Positions 1 to 9,610 of a stretch of 64,000 nt of DNA are shown here, in pieces. Where the stretch lies: positions 354,061-418,060 of the forward strand of contig CAUYUJ010012769.1 in NCBI GenBank assembly GCA_963575745.1, given 5' to 3'. Each line of letters starts with the position of its first letter. Within the stretch, counting starts at the first letter, position 1. A program made the translations under genes and the position numbers. The DNA is from Prorocentrum cordatum. Its lineage: Eukaryota; Sar; Dinophyceae; Prorocentrales; Prorocentraceae. Below the pieces are notes generated by a model. It did no database searches and had not been told where the DNA came from. It was given only the letters and a program-made list of their open reading frames with translations.

Positions 1-868
1 TGCGCTGAGTACCCACTGTGCTGGGCCCCTCAGCAGCCCTCGAAAGTGGCGACAGTTTCACAGATCGCAGCCCCCCAGGGATGGCGAGGTCCCATTTGAG
101 TCTGCGGTGAGTACCCACTGTGCTGGGCCCCTCAGCAGCCCTCGAAAGTGGCGACAGTTTCACAGATCGCAGCAGCCCCCCAGGGATGGCGAGGTCCCAT
201 TTGAGTCTGCGTGGGTCACTGTGCTGGGCCCCTCAGCAGCCTCGAAAGTGGCGACAGTTTCACAGACCGCAGCCCCCCAGGGATGGCGAGGTCAGCCCCG
301 GTGATACCACTGTGAGCAGCCTCGAAAGTGGCGACAGTTTCACAGATCGCAGCCCCCCAGGGATGGCGAGGTCCATTGAGTCTGCGGTGAGTACCCACTG
401 TGCTGGGCCCCAGCAGGCCTCGAAAGTGGCGACAGTTTCACAGATCGCAGCCCCCCAGGGATGGCGAGGTCTAATTTGAGTCCGCGGTGGGTCCACTGTG
501 CTGGGCCCCCCAGCAGGCCTCGAAAGTGGCGACAGTTTCACAGATCGCAGCCCCCCAGGGATGGCGAGGTCTAATTTGAATCCGCGGTGGTACCCACTGT
601 GCTGGGCCCCCCAGCAGGCCTCGAAGTGGCGACAGTTTCACAGATCGCAGCCCCCCAGGGATGGCGAGGTCTAATTTGAGTCCGCCGTGGGTACCCACTG
701 TGCTGGGCCCCCCAGCAGGCCTCGAAAGTGGCGACAGTTTCACAGATCGCAGCCCCCCAGGGATGGCGAGGTCCCATTTGAGTCTGCGGTGAGCACCCAC
801 TGTGCTGGGCACCCCAGCAGGCCTCGGAAGTGGCGACAGTTTCACAGATCGCAGCCCCCCAGCTGGCA
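1..868. repeat. Satellite, about nine ~102-bp units
   Basis: A unit containing CCACTGTGCTGGGC, then CGAAAGTGGCGACAG and CCCCCCAGGGATGGCGAGG recurs about nine times. The CACT anchor lies at about 14, 116, 217, 308, 396, 494, 595, 696 and 798, so spacing is 88-103 bp. The array runs off the left edge and breaks off mid-unit near 868. A full unit is 102 bp (34 codons), so open frames cross several units on both strands, but indels shift the frame between copies. The fourth unit (around 308) is internally deleted. I read it as a non-coding satellite. Confidence 0.93.
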
Positions 869-981
869 CGCAGCGACGAGCGAGGCGCAAGGCAAGGGGG
901 AAGAGAGGGGCGGGAAGGAAGGAAGGAGACTCGCGAGCAGTGCTCTATTCAAAACGAGAACCCAACGCAGGAGGGTTGGGA

Positions 982-1057
982 AATATCCTTCATATTTGCA
1001 AATATTTTCTGGGAGATCGACGATGAATTGCGTCTGTGTGGCTTTTTCCCCTCCTGA
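982..1057 (+). repeat. Partial copy of a dispersed 164-bp element
   Basis: The stretch with AAATATTTTCTGGGAGATCG, then ATTG(C/T)GTCTGTGTG and TTTTTCCCCTCCTGA, matches the right half of the elements at 17191-17354 and 22551-22714. It ends at the same CTCCTGA boundary. The left half is missing. The rest of 869-1179 is unremarkable purine-rich sequence with no gene. Confidence 0.75.
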
Positions 1058-1179
1058 TGTGTGGCTACAACACGTCCCTCTGAGCCCGCGGGCCCAACAC
1101 GTCCCGGGCCCCTCCCCGACCTCGCCGCCCGCGCCCCGTGCGCACTCACGGGGCCCGTCGGCTCTTGGCCCTCCTCCAT

Positions 1180-1482
1180 CCCTCCCTCCCTCTCCCTCCC
1201 CCTCCTCCTCCTCCTCCTCCTCCCTGCTCCATCCCTCCCTCCCCCTCCTCCTCCTCCCTGCTCCTCCTCCTCCTCCTCCTCCTCCTCCTCCTCCTCATCC
1301 TCATCCTCATCCTCATCCTCATCCTCATCCTCATCCTCATCCTCATCCTCATCCTCAGCATCATCCTCAGCATCAGCATCAGCATCAGCATCAGCATCAG
1401 CATCACAGCATCAGCATCAGCATCAGCATCAGCATCAGCATCAGCATCATCATCATCATCATCATCATCATTCATCATATCA

Positions 1483-1513
<31 letters not shown>

Positions 1514-1514
1514 G

Positions 1515-1597
<83 letters not shown>

Positions 1598-1650
1598 CCC
1601 TCCTCCTCCCCCTTCCTCTTCCTCCTCCTCCTCTTTCTCCTCCGAGTCCG
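1180..1650. repeat. Compound microsatellite TCC / TCCTCA / CAGCAT / CAT
   Basis: Four blocks follow one another: (TCC)n to about 1300, (TCCTCA)n to about 1360, (CAGCAT)n to about 1445, and (CAT)n to about 1600 with short interruptions. The graded change of unit suggests stepwise mutation and expansion of one array. It opens long homopolymer-like frames (Ser, His, Ile, Met, Asp) that are artefacts. Confidence 0.97.
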
Positions 1651-2075
1651 ACTGGACGGGGTTGCTAGAATATTCTTTGATATGATGCCGCCCTGCCGCC
1701 GCGCGGGGCTCAAGCTGAGAAAGAAGGGGAGGGGGGGCCCACGCCATCCTTGCGTCAGTGCTTGCCCATCCTCCCCTTGCTCGCCGCGCTCTGGGCTGGC
1801 GGGGCGGAGCTCTCGAGGTTTGCCCCCTGCCCTCGGCGCCCCGACGCGGCCTGCGGCGGAGCTCTGTTCAGCTGTGCCGCCGTGTCCCGCGAGCCCGCCG
1901 TGCCCTTCGTCTGCCGGCAGCGTGGCCGCAGCCTGCCCGCGCTAGGCGCCAGGCGCAGGATCGGTCCTGCCGAGCTGGAACGCTGCACGGGCGGGCTCCG
2001 CCGTCGGTGAGCTGACCACCGCAGCCGTGGTGGGAGGAGGAGCTTCGCGCAGCATCGAGGCCTGGCGCTGGGCGG

Positions 2076-3431
2076 GTGCACACCAGCCTCCTCCCTCTGG
2101 TGTCCCTCGCAACCGAGTGTATCGATCCGTCGGGACCCCGACGCGGCCGTTCTGCCCACGGTCGCACAGCGACGGGGCCGGCGCTGTGCGACGGCGAGTA
2201 CCTCGTTCACAAATCGGTGGCTGAACAGCAACCTGGTGTACTCCCGTCTGGAGGCAGCCTGCTCGAGTCCGTCTGGTTACCGCCTGTCCCTGGTGCCGCG
2301 GGAGGAGCAGCCGCGGGAACGCCCGCTGCCAGCGGGATGGCGGGAGCCGGAGCCCCACCAGGAGGCGAGGCTCCAACGGCTAGCGCTGGCATGGGCGCCG
2401 CCGCCCCAAGGACGCTGGCCCCGCTGGGCGCACTGGCCGTGCAGGCAGCGAGGCCCAGCGGGCCCGCGGCCGCTTTGGCGGCACCGCGGCCCTCTGCCGC
2501 CCTCGCTGCACCTGTGGCCGCTGGCCTGCCCGCTGGGCTATGTGGCGCCGCCGCAGCACTGCCTGGGGCAGTGGGCGCACCGCTGGTGCTGCATGCTCCA
2601 TTCATCGCGCAGCCTGCGCAGGGGACCGCGGAGATCACCGCAGTCGAGCTGTTTGGTACGAGCGTCCCCCTAGTAACAATGAGATGATGACTGGTGACAT
2701 CGGAGTCCACACCCCCGCAGATGGTCGAGCCACTCTGATGCGCCTGTCCCGATCCGACCAGATAGACGAGCACAGAGGTTTGGTGGCAACGGGAGACGCC
2801 CGTGCCCTCTCGGTGATCTCGATCAATGGGTTTCGAGTTCGTCGTCCGTGGCGCGATGTGGCCTCAGCACTCTCAGAGATCGCCTTCCCCGACTGGACGA
2901 TCGAGGACCCACGCACAGCGCTTTGGTGCCGCCGCTGCATCGACCTGCGAGGCGGCGTGTTACATGACCACCACCACAGCCTCGCTGTGATCCAGCGGCT
3001 GCACAAAGAACGTTGGATAGCCAGCATGCGCGAATTCGGTCTGAAGGCCTCGGTGACTCTCGGGTGCCATGAGTGCACCGACTGGCCGAGTGACGCAGGG
3101 ATGGAAAGCCCCCTCAGGGAGGTGCAGCTGGTCGAGTACGCATGCTCCAAGCATGATGCGCTCGCGGGCCCCTCAGAGAGCGCGGGCAGTGCGCGAGCAG
3201 GCCGTGGGAAGAAGGGTCGTGGGCATGTAGGCGGCGGTGCCATCACTGGCGTCTTCGGCTACATCGTCGAGTACAATGTGTTTCGTGGTCAGCGTGACGC
3301 GGGAGAGGCTAATTATGATCTGTCCTGCCCTCGCTGAATGGCTTGGTAAGCAGGTGGAGTTGGGCGTTAATATTCTCAAGCAGGTCCGCAGAGCCCGAGA
3401 AGAGCAGGGCGACGCGAGCCCAGCCTCTTGA
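2076..3431 (+). pseudogene. Gag-like ORF, element 1, frameshifted
   Basis: This would be the structural (capsid-like) protein of the retroelement. Three frames are needed: 2076-2687 gives an Ala/Pro/Gly-rich stretch, about 2690-3337 the conserved core, and 3320-3431 the tail. The core motifs GDARALSV, RRPWRDV, DPRTALW and a later C-H-E-C segment parallel GDARTMAVKHD, RRTWDDAV, GPRTVLW and VCEHEV in element 2. The tail KQVRRAREEQ parallels MKEARKARGG. The Ala-rich linker sits at the same relative place in both. Identification as Gag rests on position before RT and on that similarity; no zinc knuckle is visible. Confidence 0.65.
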
Positions 3432-3754
3432 ACCCCCTGTGCCTGCCAGCAACGCGCCCGCACTCGGTGCCGGCGATCCCCGCCTTCTGCGGGGCTGGAC
3501 GCGCCGTGGCACGCTCGCCTCGATTTTCAGCCAAACTTTGTCATATTGCGTGGCGCGCTCTGCCCCCCCCCCCCCCCTCCATATCTCATAGGCCCTCGCC
3601 GCTGCGTGGCGCCTGGTCCCATGGCGCGAGCCTGCCCTCAAGACCTTTCCCCCCTGCCCGCGCCGGCCTCTCCTGACCCCCATTAGGGCCCCTGTCTCTC
3701 GCGAAGTCCGTAGGGGATTAGTCCGTGCGCCAGGTTGGTTCCTAGGCCCCAGAG

Positions 3755-4100
3755 GTGGTGACTGTCTTGAATGAGATGCACGGGGCCGGTGTCTCTCGGG
3801 TGGATCACACAACATCTACGGCCCAGGATGCCTGCCTCACTCATGTCAGACGAGCTGTCGGACGTTTTGGAAGGCCCCCCGAAGATCTTACCTCTGCAGG
3901 GGCCTTACGGGAGCTCCGCGTTAACCCTGGTTACTCCACGGTGGGTAACTCAGTGGCCCCCGTCAGCGAGCCAATATAAATTGCGTCGTTCTTCCTCCTC
4001 GAGGCTGGTCGCCGACGGGATTTTTGCAGCTGGGCGGCGCGATCGGCCCCGCCATTGCTGACGAGCTCAACGCGCTTCGACGTCCTGATCCAGTGAGCAC
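3755..4100 (+). pseudogene. Pol N-terminal segment, element 1
   Basis: The reading LNEMHGAGVSRVD, followed by AQDACLTHVRRAV and LRELRVNPG, resembles ALNELYGMPSSSV, AQAAAQRTVLRHV and VRELLGADL at the start of pol in element 2. It lies between gag and RT as expected. At least one frame change separates it from the RT. A short (CA)n run at 4098-4114 lies just after it. 3432-3754 holds a poly-C run near 3566-3579 and no other recognisable coding. Confidence 0.5.
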
Positions 4101-4179
4101 ACACACACACACGCACGCGCGCCCCTTCCAAACCTCCCAGGATCTACAACAATACTTACCTTCGCTCTCATCCCAGACT

Positions 4180-4790
4180 GCATGGCCGATTTCTACATCG
4201 GCTACGCGGCTCCAACTCGAGTGGAGGCGAGATTGCATCGCTCGCGCGGGCGTTTTCTTTTCGGCGAGAAATAGCGGCGACCTACGTCTCATCCTGGACG
4301 GCCGGGCTGCAAGAGAGCACGTCGGTGACCCCCCGAACGTTGACCTCGCGACGGGTTCAGCTTTCTCGGCTTTGGAGGTCGACAGCGGGGGGCTTAACTA
4401 CATTGGGGAGACAGATATAGAGAACGCGTTCTATGGCATTCAGCTACCTCGGGATTATTGGCAGCATTTTGGGCTTCCTCGGATCAGAGCGGGAGTCCTG
4501 GGAATCTCTGCCGACAATCATGGTGGCCCGCTGCGGGCCAGCGACTGGGCTGTCCCTTGTTTTGCCGCTATTCCCATGGGTTGGAAGCATAACCTTTGGA
4601 TCTCTCCTAGACTGGCCTTCGATGATGCTCATCTCCCCGTCCGACTGGCGCGGTCTTCCTCCCTGGCGTTGCACGCGGAGTACGTCGACAATTTCGCGGC
4701 TCTGGGGCTGTCCGAGGGCACGACCTTAGAAGTGACTGAGTCGGTCGACCGCAACCTCCGCGAGGATGGACTGCGTACTCACGGTGCGAC
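4180..4790 (+). pseudogene. Reverse transcriptase domain, element 1
   Basis: The frame starting at 4024 carries RT motifs in order: AGVFFSARNSGDLRLILDGR (fingers), then FSALEVD, ETDIENAFYGIQLP (palm motif with the first Asp), FAAIPMGWKHNLW, and AEYVDNFAALG (active-site loop, YVDN at 4681-4692). These match FFVRKKSGQLRIVWDCR, QADLKNYFYHLGI, AVVPMGW and YADN in element 2. The frame is lost near 4790. The catalytic box reads YxDN, not YxDD, in both elements. Its natural role is cDNA synthesis of the element RNA. Confidence 0.83.
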
Positions 4791-4959
4791 TGCGTCAGCC
4801 GGCGGGTGCGTTTCTCGGTTGGACCGTCGACTCCAGCGTGCCGACCGTCGGGATCAGTCACCGCGTAGGCTGACGCATCCGAATGGGTGTCTCGCGGTGG
4901 CGAACATCAGCCACGCCTCTGGGAATCTTGTTCGGGTGGAAGTCTGTGAGACGGGAGCT

Positions 4960-5585
4960 GCGTTGGTGCGCCGCCCACATCGCCCTCGCTTTTCGCGATG
5001 TCAACACCGCCTGGACCCCGACGGCCATTTGCACGGATGCCTCCTGGTGGGGCGCTGGCGCGGTGAAGGGGACCTCGTGCTCGGGAGGGCGCCCAGGAGG
5101 TCGGCCCCTGCTCGGGGCGCGCGCGGAACGCGGCGGCCCGCGAGGCCCTCCTCAAGCCACGCGATTCCGCCTTGACGGGCACGGTCAGCGACGGCGCCGC
5201 CGCCTCTCCCCAGGGCGCCGAGATCCGGAGAGCCCCGTTCCCCGAGGTCCCCGAGTCTACGTGCGGCGGCGACTGGTTCCTCGTGATGCCCCAGAAGTGG
5301 CCCCGCTCGGAGGCTCAGGTCGTCTTGGAGGCACGGGCCTCGGTACTCGCGGTGAAACGCATCGTTTGGAACGTCTCGAATTTCGGTCGCAAGCACCTGA
5401 TCCTGAACGACAGCGCGGCGGCGCCTATTCCTGCTGTCGCGAAGGGGCGACCATCAAGCCCCGGCATGCTTCGGTGTTGCCGCCAAATCGCAGCCCTTCT
5501 TGTTGGATCGAACTGTTTCGTCGGTTGGGGATGGGTCCCGTCCGAATCCACTGCAGCTAACGCCGCTTCTCGTGGTCGGGCTGGT
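4960..5585 (+). pseudogene. RNase H domain, element 1, two frames
   Basis: One frame gives TPTAICTDASWWGAGAV (first catalytic Asp). The rest is in another frame: EARASVLAVKR, then LILNDSAAA, KGRPSS and VPSESTAANAASRG. These correspond to SSDACLSGYAV, the E of VLEGR, LGDN, KGRSS and PSELNAADGGSR of element 2. The last catalytic Asp is replaced (AAN versus AAD). The domain would remove RNA from the RNA/DNA hybrid. The frameshift between the halves lies around 5080-5280. Confidence 0.7.
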
Positions 5586-6771
5586 GCTTTTCGCTTCGAT
5601 GCCGCACCGGACCCAGTCGCGGCGGGCGGTCCTGACGGCCTCGGCGTCCTCCGCGATGGCTTCTGTGGCCGCAAGCGCGGTTGCGACCGTGGCGCTGGTG
5701 GCCCTCTCCCAGGGGGCTCGAGCGGGCACTCTGCTGCGCTCCGCGGCGACACCGAGCTTGGCCACGCCGACCAGGTCGAGGCCGCGCCGCGAGTGGATGC
5801 CCCGCGGAGCTGGCGGCGTGGAGGGGAGTGCGGCTCAGCTGACCAGAGCGTCCTCGCTCGCCGCCGCCTCCCCGATTGCCGAGCAAAAATCGCCCCTCGC
5901 GCTGCAGTGCATCGCCCCGACGGCCTCTGCCTTGATGGCAGGCAGGCACGAAGCGTTCCTCGCGGGCGAGCTCGTTCACGGTCTGACGAGGCCGATGGCA
6001 GTGCTTCGCTACTTTTGGACCTCCCCAAAGGGCGCAGTGTTCGAGCCCCTGCGCAGCACCCAAGCCTTGGCAGGACCGATGCGCATCGTGCTGGCCCAGA
6101 GCCACTTGTCGCACCCGCGAGTCAGTCTCTGCCCGCTCGCCCAGCACATGATCGGGGCAGGCCAAGTCCGAGGGGCCCCAGCAACCTACATCGCCTTCGC
6201 GATCTACCTGCCCCCGACCAAGTGCCCGCGCCTGAAGAGCGCGCCCATTACAACCCCCGCGGCCCCACGCGCGACTCCGCCGTCGGACGCCGGCGGCCAA
6301 AGGTCGACCCTGCTGCGCCTGCAGGAGGGGGCCAGCGTTTCCAAGACGGGGGGAAAAGACGTGAGCCGATTGGCGTACAACCCGGTCTTCCCGTGGATCC
6401 AGATGGCGCTCGCGAGCCTCATGGCCAGGATCGCGGCCGCACCCCTCGTGTTCCCGATCGGGCAGGTCCGGTGGAGTCGTGCTCTGCTGATGGCAGTGGC
6501 CGCCGCCCCTGGCCCGTCGGCGCTCAGGGTGCTCAGCCTGCGCCGCCGTCGCCTCGGAGGAATGTCGCGCGACCTGCTCTCCCTGGCCAGGTCGCTCCCC
6601 AGCGCCAACAAGAGGTGCCGCTGGGCCCGCGACAGGTGCCTGACCCTCTGCGTCGACGGCGGTCGGATCAACGAGCAGCTGAACATTATTGACATCAGCG
6701 CGCTGACCGCCGCGGAGGCGGCAGCCCCGAACGTTGGCGACGTCCTCGAAAATGTCTTCCGCGAGCTGTGA
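5586..6771 (+). pseudogene. Tyrosine recombinase domain, element 1, catalytically dead
   Basis: The open frame ending at 6771 reads FLAGELVHGL, then AIYLPPTKCPRLK, SKTGGKDVSRL, LRVLSLRRRRLGG and KRCRWARDRCLTL. These align with CFTCNMRPSEGLYLQ, SKTMATNESLM, LHVLHQMRHGG and KQRGRWSADASMRRYE of element 2. The catalytic Arg, the His-x-x-Arg and the nucleophilic Tyr are all changed. Such recombinases integrate the circular cDNA of DIRS-like elements. Its stop overlaps the start of the next domain. Confidence 0.65.
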
Positions 6772-7330
6772 GATCTCTTGGCAGCCCAGCCATCCTCGAG
6801 ATCTTCTCGGGATCGGGGCACCTCTCCGAGACGTGGAGACGGCCCCTGCGTGGAAGGCATCCAGTTTTCGAGATCGACACTCGCCGTGGGCCCGATAATG
6901 ATATGTCAGTTTTGTGTTTGGTCAGGCTTATCCAGGGGTGGATTCGGTCTGGGCTTGTCATGTCTTCATGGGGACCCCGTGTAACTCGTTCTCCGTGGCG
7001 CGAAATCGCCCGAACGGCCCTCCTGCCCTCCGGACCTCCGTGCGCCCTGAAGGCCTCCCTGGACTAGATGAATCTTGCCTGCGACAGGTTGATATATGAA
7101 ATAAGCTGCGCGCTGCAACCCAATCTATGATTCGCGAACGCCGCCTTCGCGGATGTCCCGTGGTCATCGAGACAGCGAGCTCGCATATTCTGAGGCAGCC
7201 TCGAATGACTCGGACCCGGGAGCTCCCTGGCGTGACTGACGTTGTTTTTGATATGTGCGCTTTCGGCACTCGTTGGAGGAAGTCTACGAGGCGGGATGCC
7301 ATATCGATTTGCAGCCGCTGAAATGTCGAT
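6768..7330 (+). pseudogene. DNA methyltransferase-like domain, element 1, broken
   Basis: The opening ILEIFSGSGHLSETW has the shape of SAM-binding motif I, and FEIDTRRGPDND follows. In a second frame come FMGTPCNSFSVARN (Pro-Cys motif), PVVIETASS and CAFGTRWRKST. They match EVFAGCRRLSLEL, GAPCTSWPRARR, VVIENPFTS and CQHGTPWQKNT of element 2 in the same order. A stop near 7097 and a frame change near 6910 break it. The order I, PC, ENP is that of cytosine-C5 methyltransferases; function is inferred from motifs only. Confidence 0.65.
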
Positions 7331-7378
7331 GATCAGGGAAAGGTGTACGCAGCTTCTCCTGCCTCCCTCACGAGACAC

Positions 7379-8039
7379 TCGAGATGAAAGGCTCCAAGGC
7401 TGATATGCATCCTTTTAATGTATGTCGTGCTTTAGTGGCGTGTTTTAGGTATGCTGTTGTATCAATGGGTGTTCAGAAACTTCGGCCTCATTTTAGATGT
7501 CCAGGACGGTGTTCGCAAATGTCGTGGGCCAGTTTGCGGGATCGGGGGTTTCGTTTAAACAGCTGTTTCATACATGTGGGGTTCTCTCTGTAAAGTCAGC
7601 CCCTCTCGGGGACATGCTCGTGAAACACAGATTGTATACAAGCCTGGTGGAAGACAAACGATCGGCCATGCATCGTCCTCCTCCTCCTCCTCCTCCTCCT
7701 CCTCCTCCTCCTCCTCTGCGTGTTCCTCCTCGTCCCCGCGTGCCCAGCCGCTCGTTTCTTGTCCCCCTCAACGGCTCGTCCCCCGCCACCTCCATTCGCA
7801 TCCCTCTCCTTTTCCTCCTCCTCCTCCTCCTCCTCGCTCCGGGCTCCTCCTTCTCCTCCTCCTCGTCGACGTCCTCGTTGCTCCTCGCTCTCCGTCCTCC
7901 TCCTCCTCGCTTTTTCTTACGCATAACTCCTCTCTGTCGCGCCCCGAGGCCGGTCGAACGGACAGGCGGGGCGTGTCGCCTGAAACTTCCTAGCCATGCG
8001 AGATCCTGAAACTCAGAATCGGAAAGAAACTCACGGATA
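7379..8039. other. Intergenic; no gene seen
   Basis: 7379-7640 is AT-richer and may be the trailer of element 1, but nothing repeats elsewhere. 7675-7912 is a TCC-rich microsatellite. The part 7776-7908, with CCTCCATTCGC and CGTCGACGTCCTCG, is repeated at 16813-16972. Confidence 0.7.
7776..7908 (+). repeat. Dispersed TCC-rich block, copy 1
   Basis: It begins CGTCCCCCGCCACCTCC and ends with CGTCGACGTCCTCGTTGC followed by CTCCTCGCTCTCCGTCC. The same framework recurs at 16813-16972 with a different number of TCC units in the middle. The shared non-repetitive ends show common descent, not independent expansion. Confidence 0.8.
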
Positions 8040-8390
8040 GAAGTCGGGCGATTTGCAACATGTGGCTCTTGCGTGAGCGCCACGCACATCCGTCATCAAC
8101 ATTTGCAAGCGTTATAACACGGGTCGAGGGCGGGTGGTTTTGAAACATGGCTCTCGCCTTAGCGCCGCGCACATCCATCTCAGAAAATTGCGAGCGATTC
8201 GCGGATGGAGGGCAGGTCGTTTTCAACATGTGGCTCTCGCCTTAGCGCCGCGCACATTCGCGCACATTATCAGGAGCTTCACGGATGGATGCCAGCTCCT
8301 TTTCAAAGTGCGGGAACAGATGGAGGGCAGTTCCTTTGTCAAAATGCGGTTTTCGCCTTAGCGCCGCGCGCGAACGTGGAGTGCAGTGGC
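8040..8390 (+). repeat. Diverged tandem array with GCGCCGCGCACAT core
   Basis: A core like ATGTGGCTCTCGCCTTAGCG followed by CCGCGCACAT occurs near 8060, 8145, 8228 and 8345, 83-115 bp apart. Between the cores lie variants of GGATGGAGGGCAG and TTTTCAA. A related motif, ATGTCGCTCTCGCCTCGGCG, recurs three times at 40905-41070. No coding. Confidence 0.7.
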
Positions 8391-8453
8391 TTTCAACAGT
8401 GGGGTGACGCTTGAGACTTCCTTGGCGTCTAACCCAGCAACTTGGTCATATCT

Positions 8454-8578
8454 ATGTGGTTCTGCTCATTTTTCGCCGCCAGAAATGAAACACATATCCG
8501 ATAGCACTGAAGGGCCTGCGAGCTGACCAGAGGCATCACACAAATCGGAGGCACCCGAAGACATTTATCAGGATCCCC
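8454..8578 (-). repeat. Split direct repeat B2 (3' end)
   Basis: 125 bp, about 95% identical by eye to 8719-8843. It starts ATGTGGTTCTGCTCATTTTT on the plus strand and ends at GGATCCCC. It marks the outer 3' boundary of element 2. About 42 bp separate it from A2. Confidence 0.9.
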
Positions 8579-8620
8579 CCAGCTTTGCTGAGCAGGAGGG
8601 TGAAAGGGGTAGGCTTGGGG

Positions 8621-8718
8621 ATAGCCGGAAAAAACTTGAGCCATCGTGTCAATGGACCGATGCTGCAAGGACGGCGGTGCTCCAACACCGCAGACAACAT
8701 TCCCGAGCAAGCACATAC
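8621..8718 (-). repeat. Split direct repeat A2
   Basis: 98 bp matching A1 at 16410-16506. It runs on the plus strand from ATAGCCGGAAAAAA through GACCGATGCTGCAAGGACGG to GAGCAAGCACATAC and abuts B1 exactly. On the minus strand both A copies encode the same start, MCLLGNVVCGVGAPPSLQH. Confidence 0.9.
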
Positions 8719-8843
8719 ATGTGGCTCTGCTCATTTTTCGCCGCCAGAGATGAAACGCATATCCGATAGCACTGGAGGGCCTGCGAGCTGACCAGAGGCA
8801 TCGCACAGATCGGAGGCACCCGAAGACATTTATCAGGATCCCC
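8719..8843 (-). repeat. Split direct repeat B1
   Basis: 125-bp partner of B2, lying just downstream of the methyltransferase-like frame on the minus strand. Differences from B2 are scattered transitions only. Confidence 0.9.
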
Positions 8844-8873
8844 AATCCCAAATTCTTGGAACTGGCCAACGGC

Positions 8874-9610
8874 CTACGCGAAGCGCTTGAATAACAGCTC
8901 ACAGAGATGTTCGACAAACAAGTGCGGATATGGCTGGGCAAATAAAATCTTCAATTTCCCCGTTGCATTCTTACCTACAAGTTGCTCGTGTTTCTTATTA
9001 GTGGCCGAGCACCTGCCCCTACTCATGACGCATCTCTTGATAGCCGAGAGCTCTGGACAACCAAAAGCCAGCAGGGGCGTGTTTTTCTGCCACGGCGTCC
9101 CATGCTGGCAAAAGCTAGAGGTATACATTTCGGCCCCGAGACGCTTGAGCGAGTTGAAAGGACGGGTCAGCCAAATTCTAGAGGTGAAAGGATTCTCAAT
9201 GACGACGCGCACATTCGCCAGGATGCAAGCACGAGCCAGCGCGGCCGAGGCACGCATCAACGCGTTGCCTAGGCGGACCTTCGCAGAATCCTCGTCACCG
9301 AGGCCGGGGGCGCCGAGCAGCCTTGGCCCCGAATCTCGGAGGGGGGCGGGACCAGCCCCCCCTCTCCGAGCTCTGGGCCAGGAGGTGCAAGGGGCCCCCA
9401 GCCAGACGAGACGGCAGGCAGGCGAGACAGCGAGCTCAAGGAGGGCCGCCCAGGCCTCAGGTCGGGGGATGTCCTGGTCGGCCGAGTGCGCAATGTCGAA
9501 GGTGTAGACGCGATAGCCTCTGCTGGCCAGCTCGAGCGAGAGGCGACGGCAGCCGGCGAATACCTCGACGCAGTAGCCGCGCCTCCTGCGGACACCAGGC
9601 GGCGGCTCAA
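8874..9610 (-). CDS. DNA methyltransferase-like domain, element 2
   Basis: The frame ends at 8874. Motifs in order: YCVEVFAGCRRLSLELASRG (SAM-binding motif I, 9576 downward), YTFDIAHSADQD, VWLGAPCTSWPRARR (Pro-Cys, about 9377-9394), then RVVIENPFTSRIW (about 9180-9210) and CQHGTPWQKNT. Order and spacing resemble cytosine-C5 DNA methyltransferases (motifs I, IV, VI). A target-recognition domain is not evident. Classical DIRS elements carry a methyltransferase domain usually described as adenine-type, so a C5-like one deserves note. It lies in the -1 frame relative to YR, as in element 1. The upstream start is unclear; the frame is open far upstream as a shadow of YR. The target and activity are not known. 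Confidence 0.7.

Larger units (their letters stand above)
1690..7378 (+). mobile_element. Decayed tyrosine-recombinase (DIRS-like) retrotransposon, element 1
   Basis: Remnants of gag, RT, RNase H, tyrosine recombinase and a methyltransferase-like domain occur in this order on one strand. Each part aligns by eye with the element at 8454-16506. The frame changes many times and several catalytic residues are lost, so it is dead. I could not find terminal repeats like those of element 2, so both ends are approximate; 1690-2075 and 7331-7378 are included only by position. RT plus YR is the defining pair of the DIRS order. Confidence 0.8.

Noticed and set aside
1187-1640. Poly-His/poly-Ser proteins from CAT and TCC arrays
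   Set aside because: All three frames on both strands give homopolymers. This applies to every microsatellite in the window.
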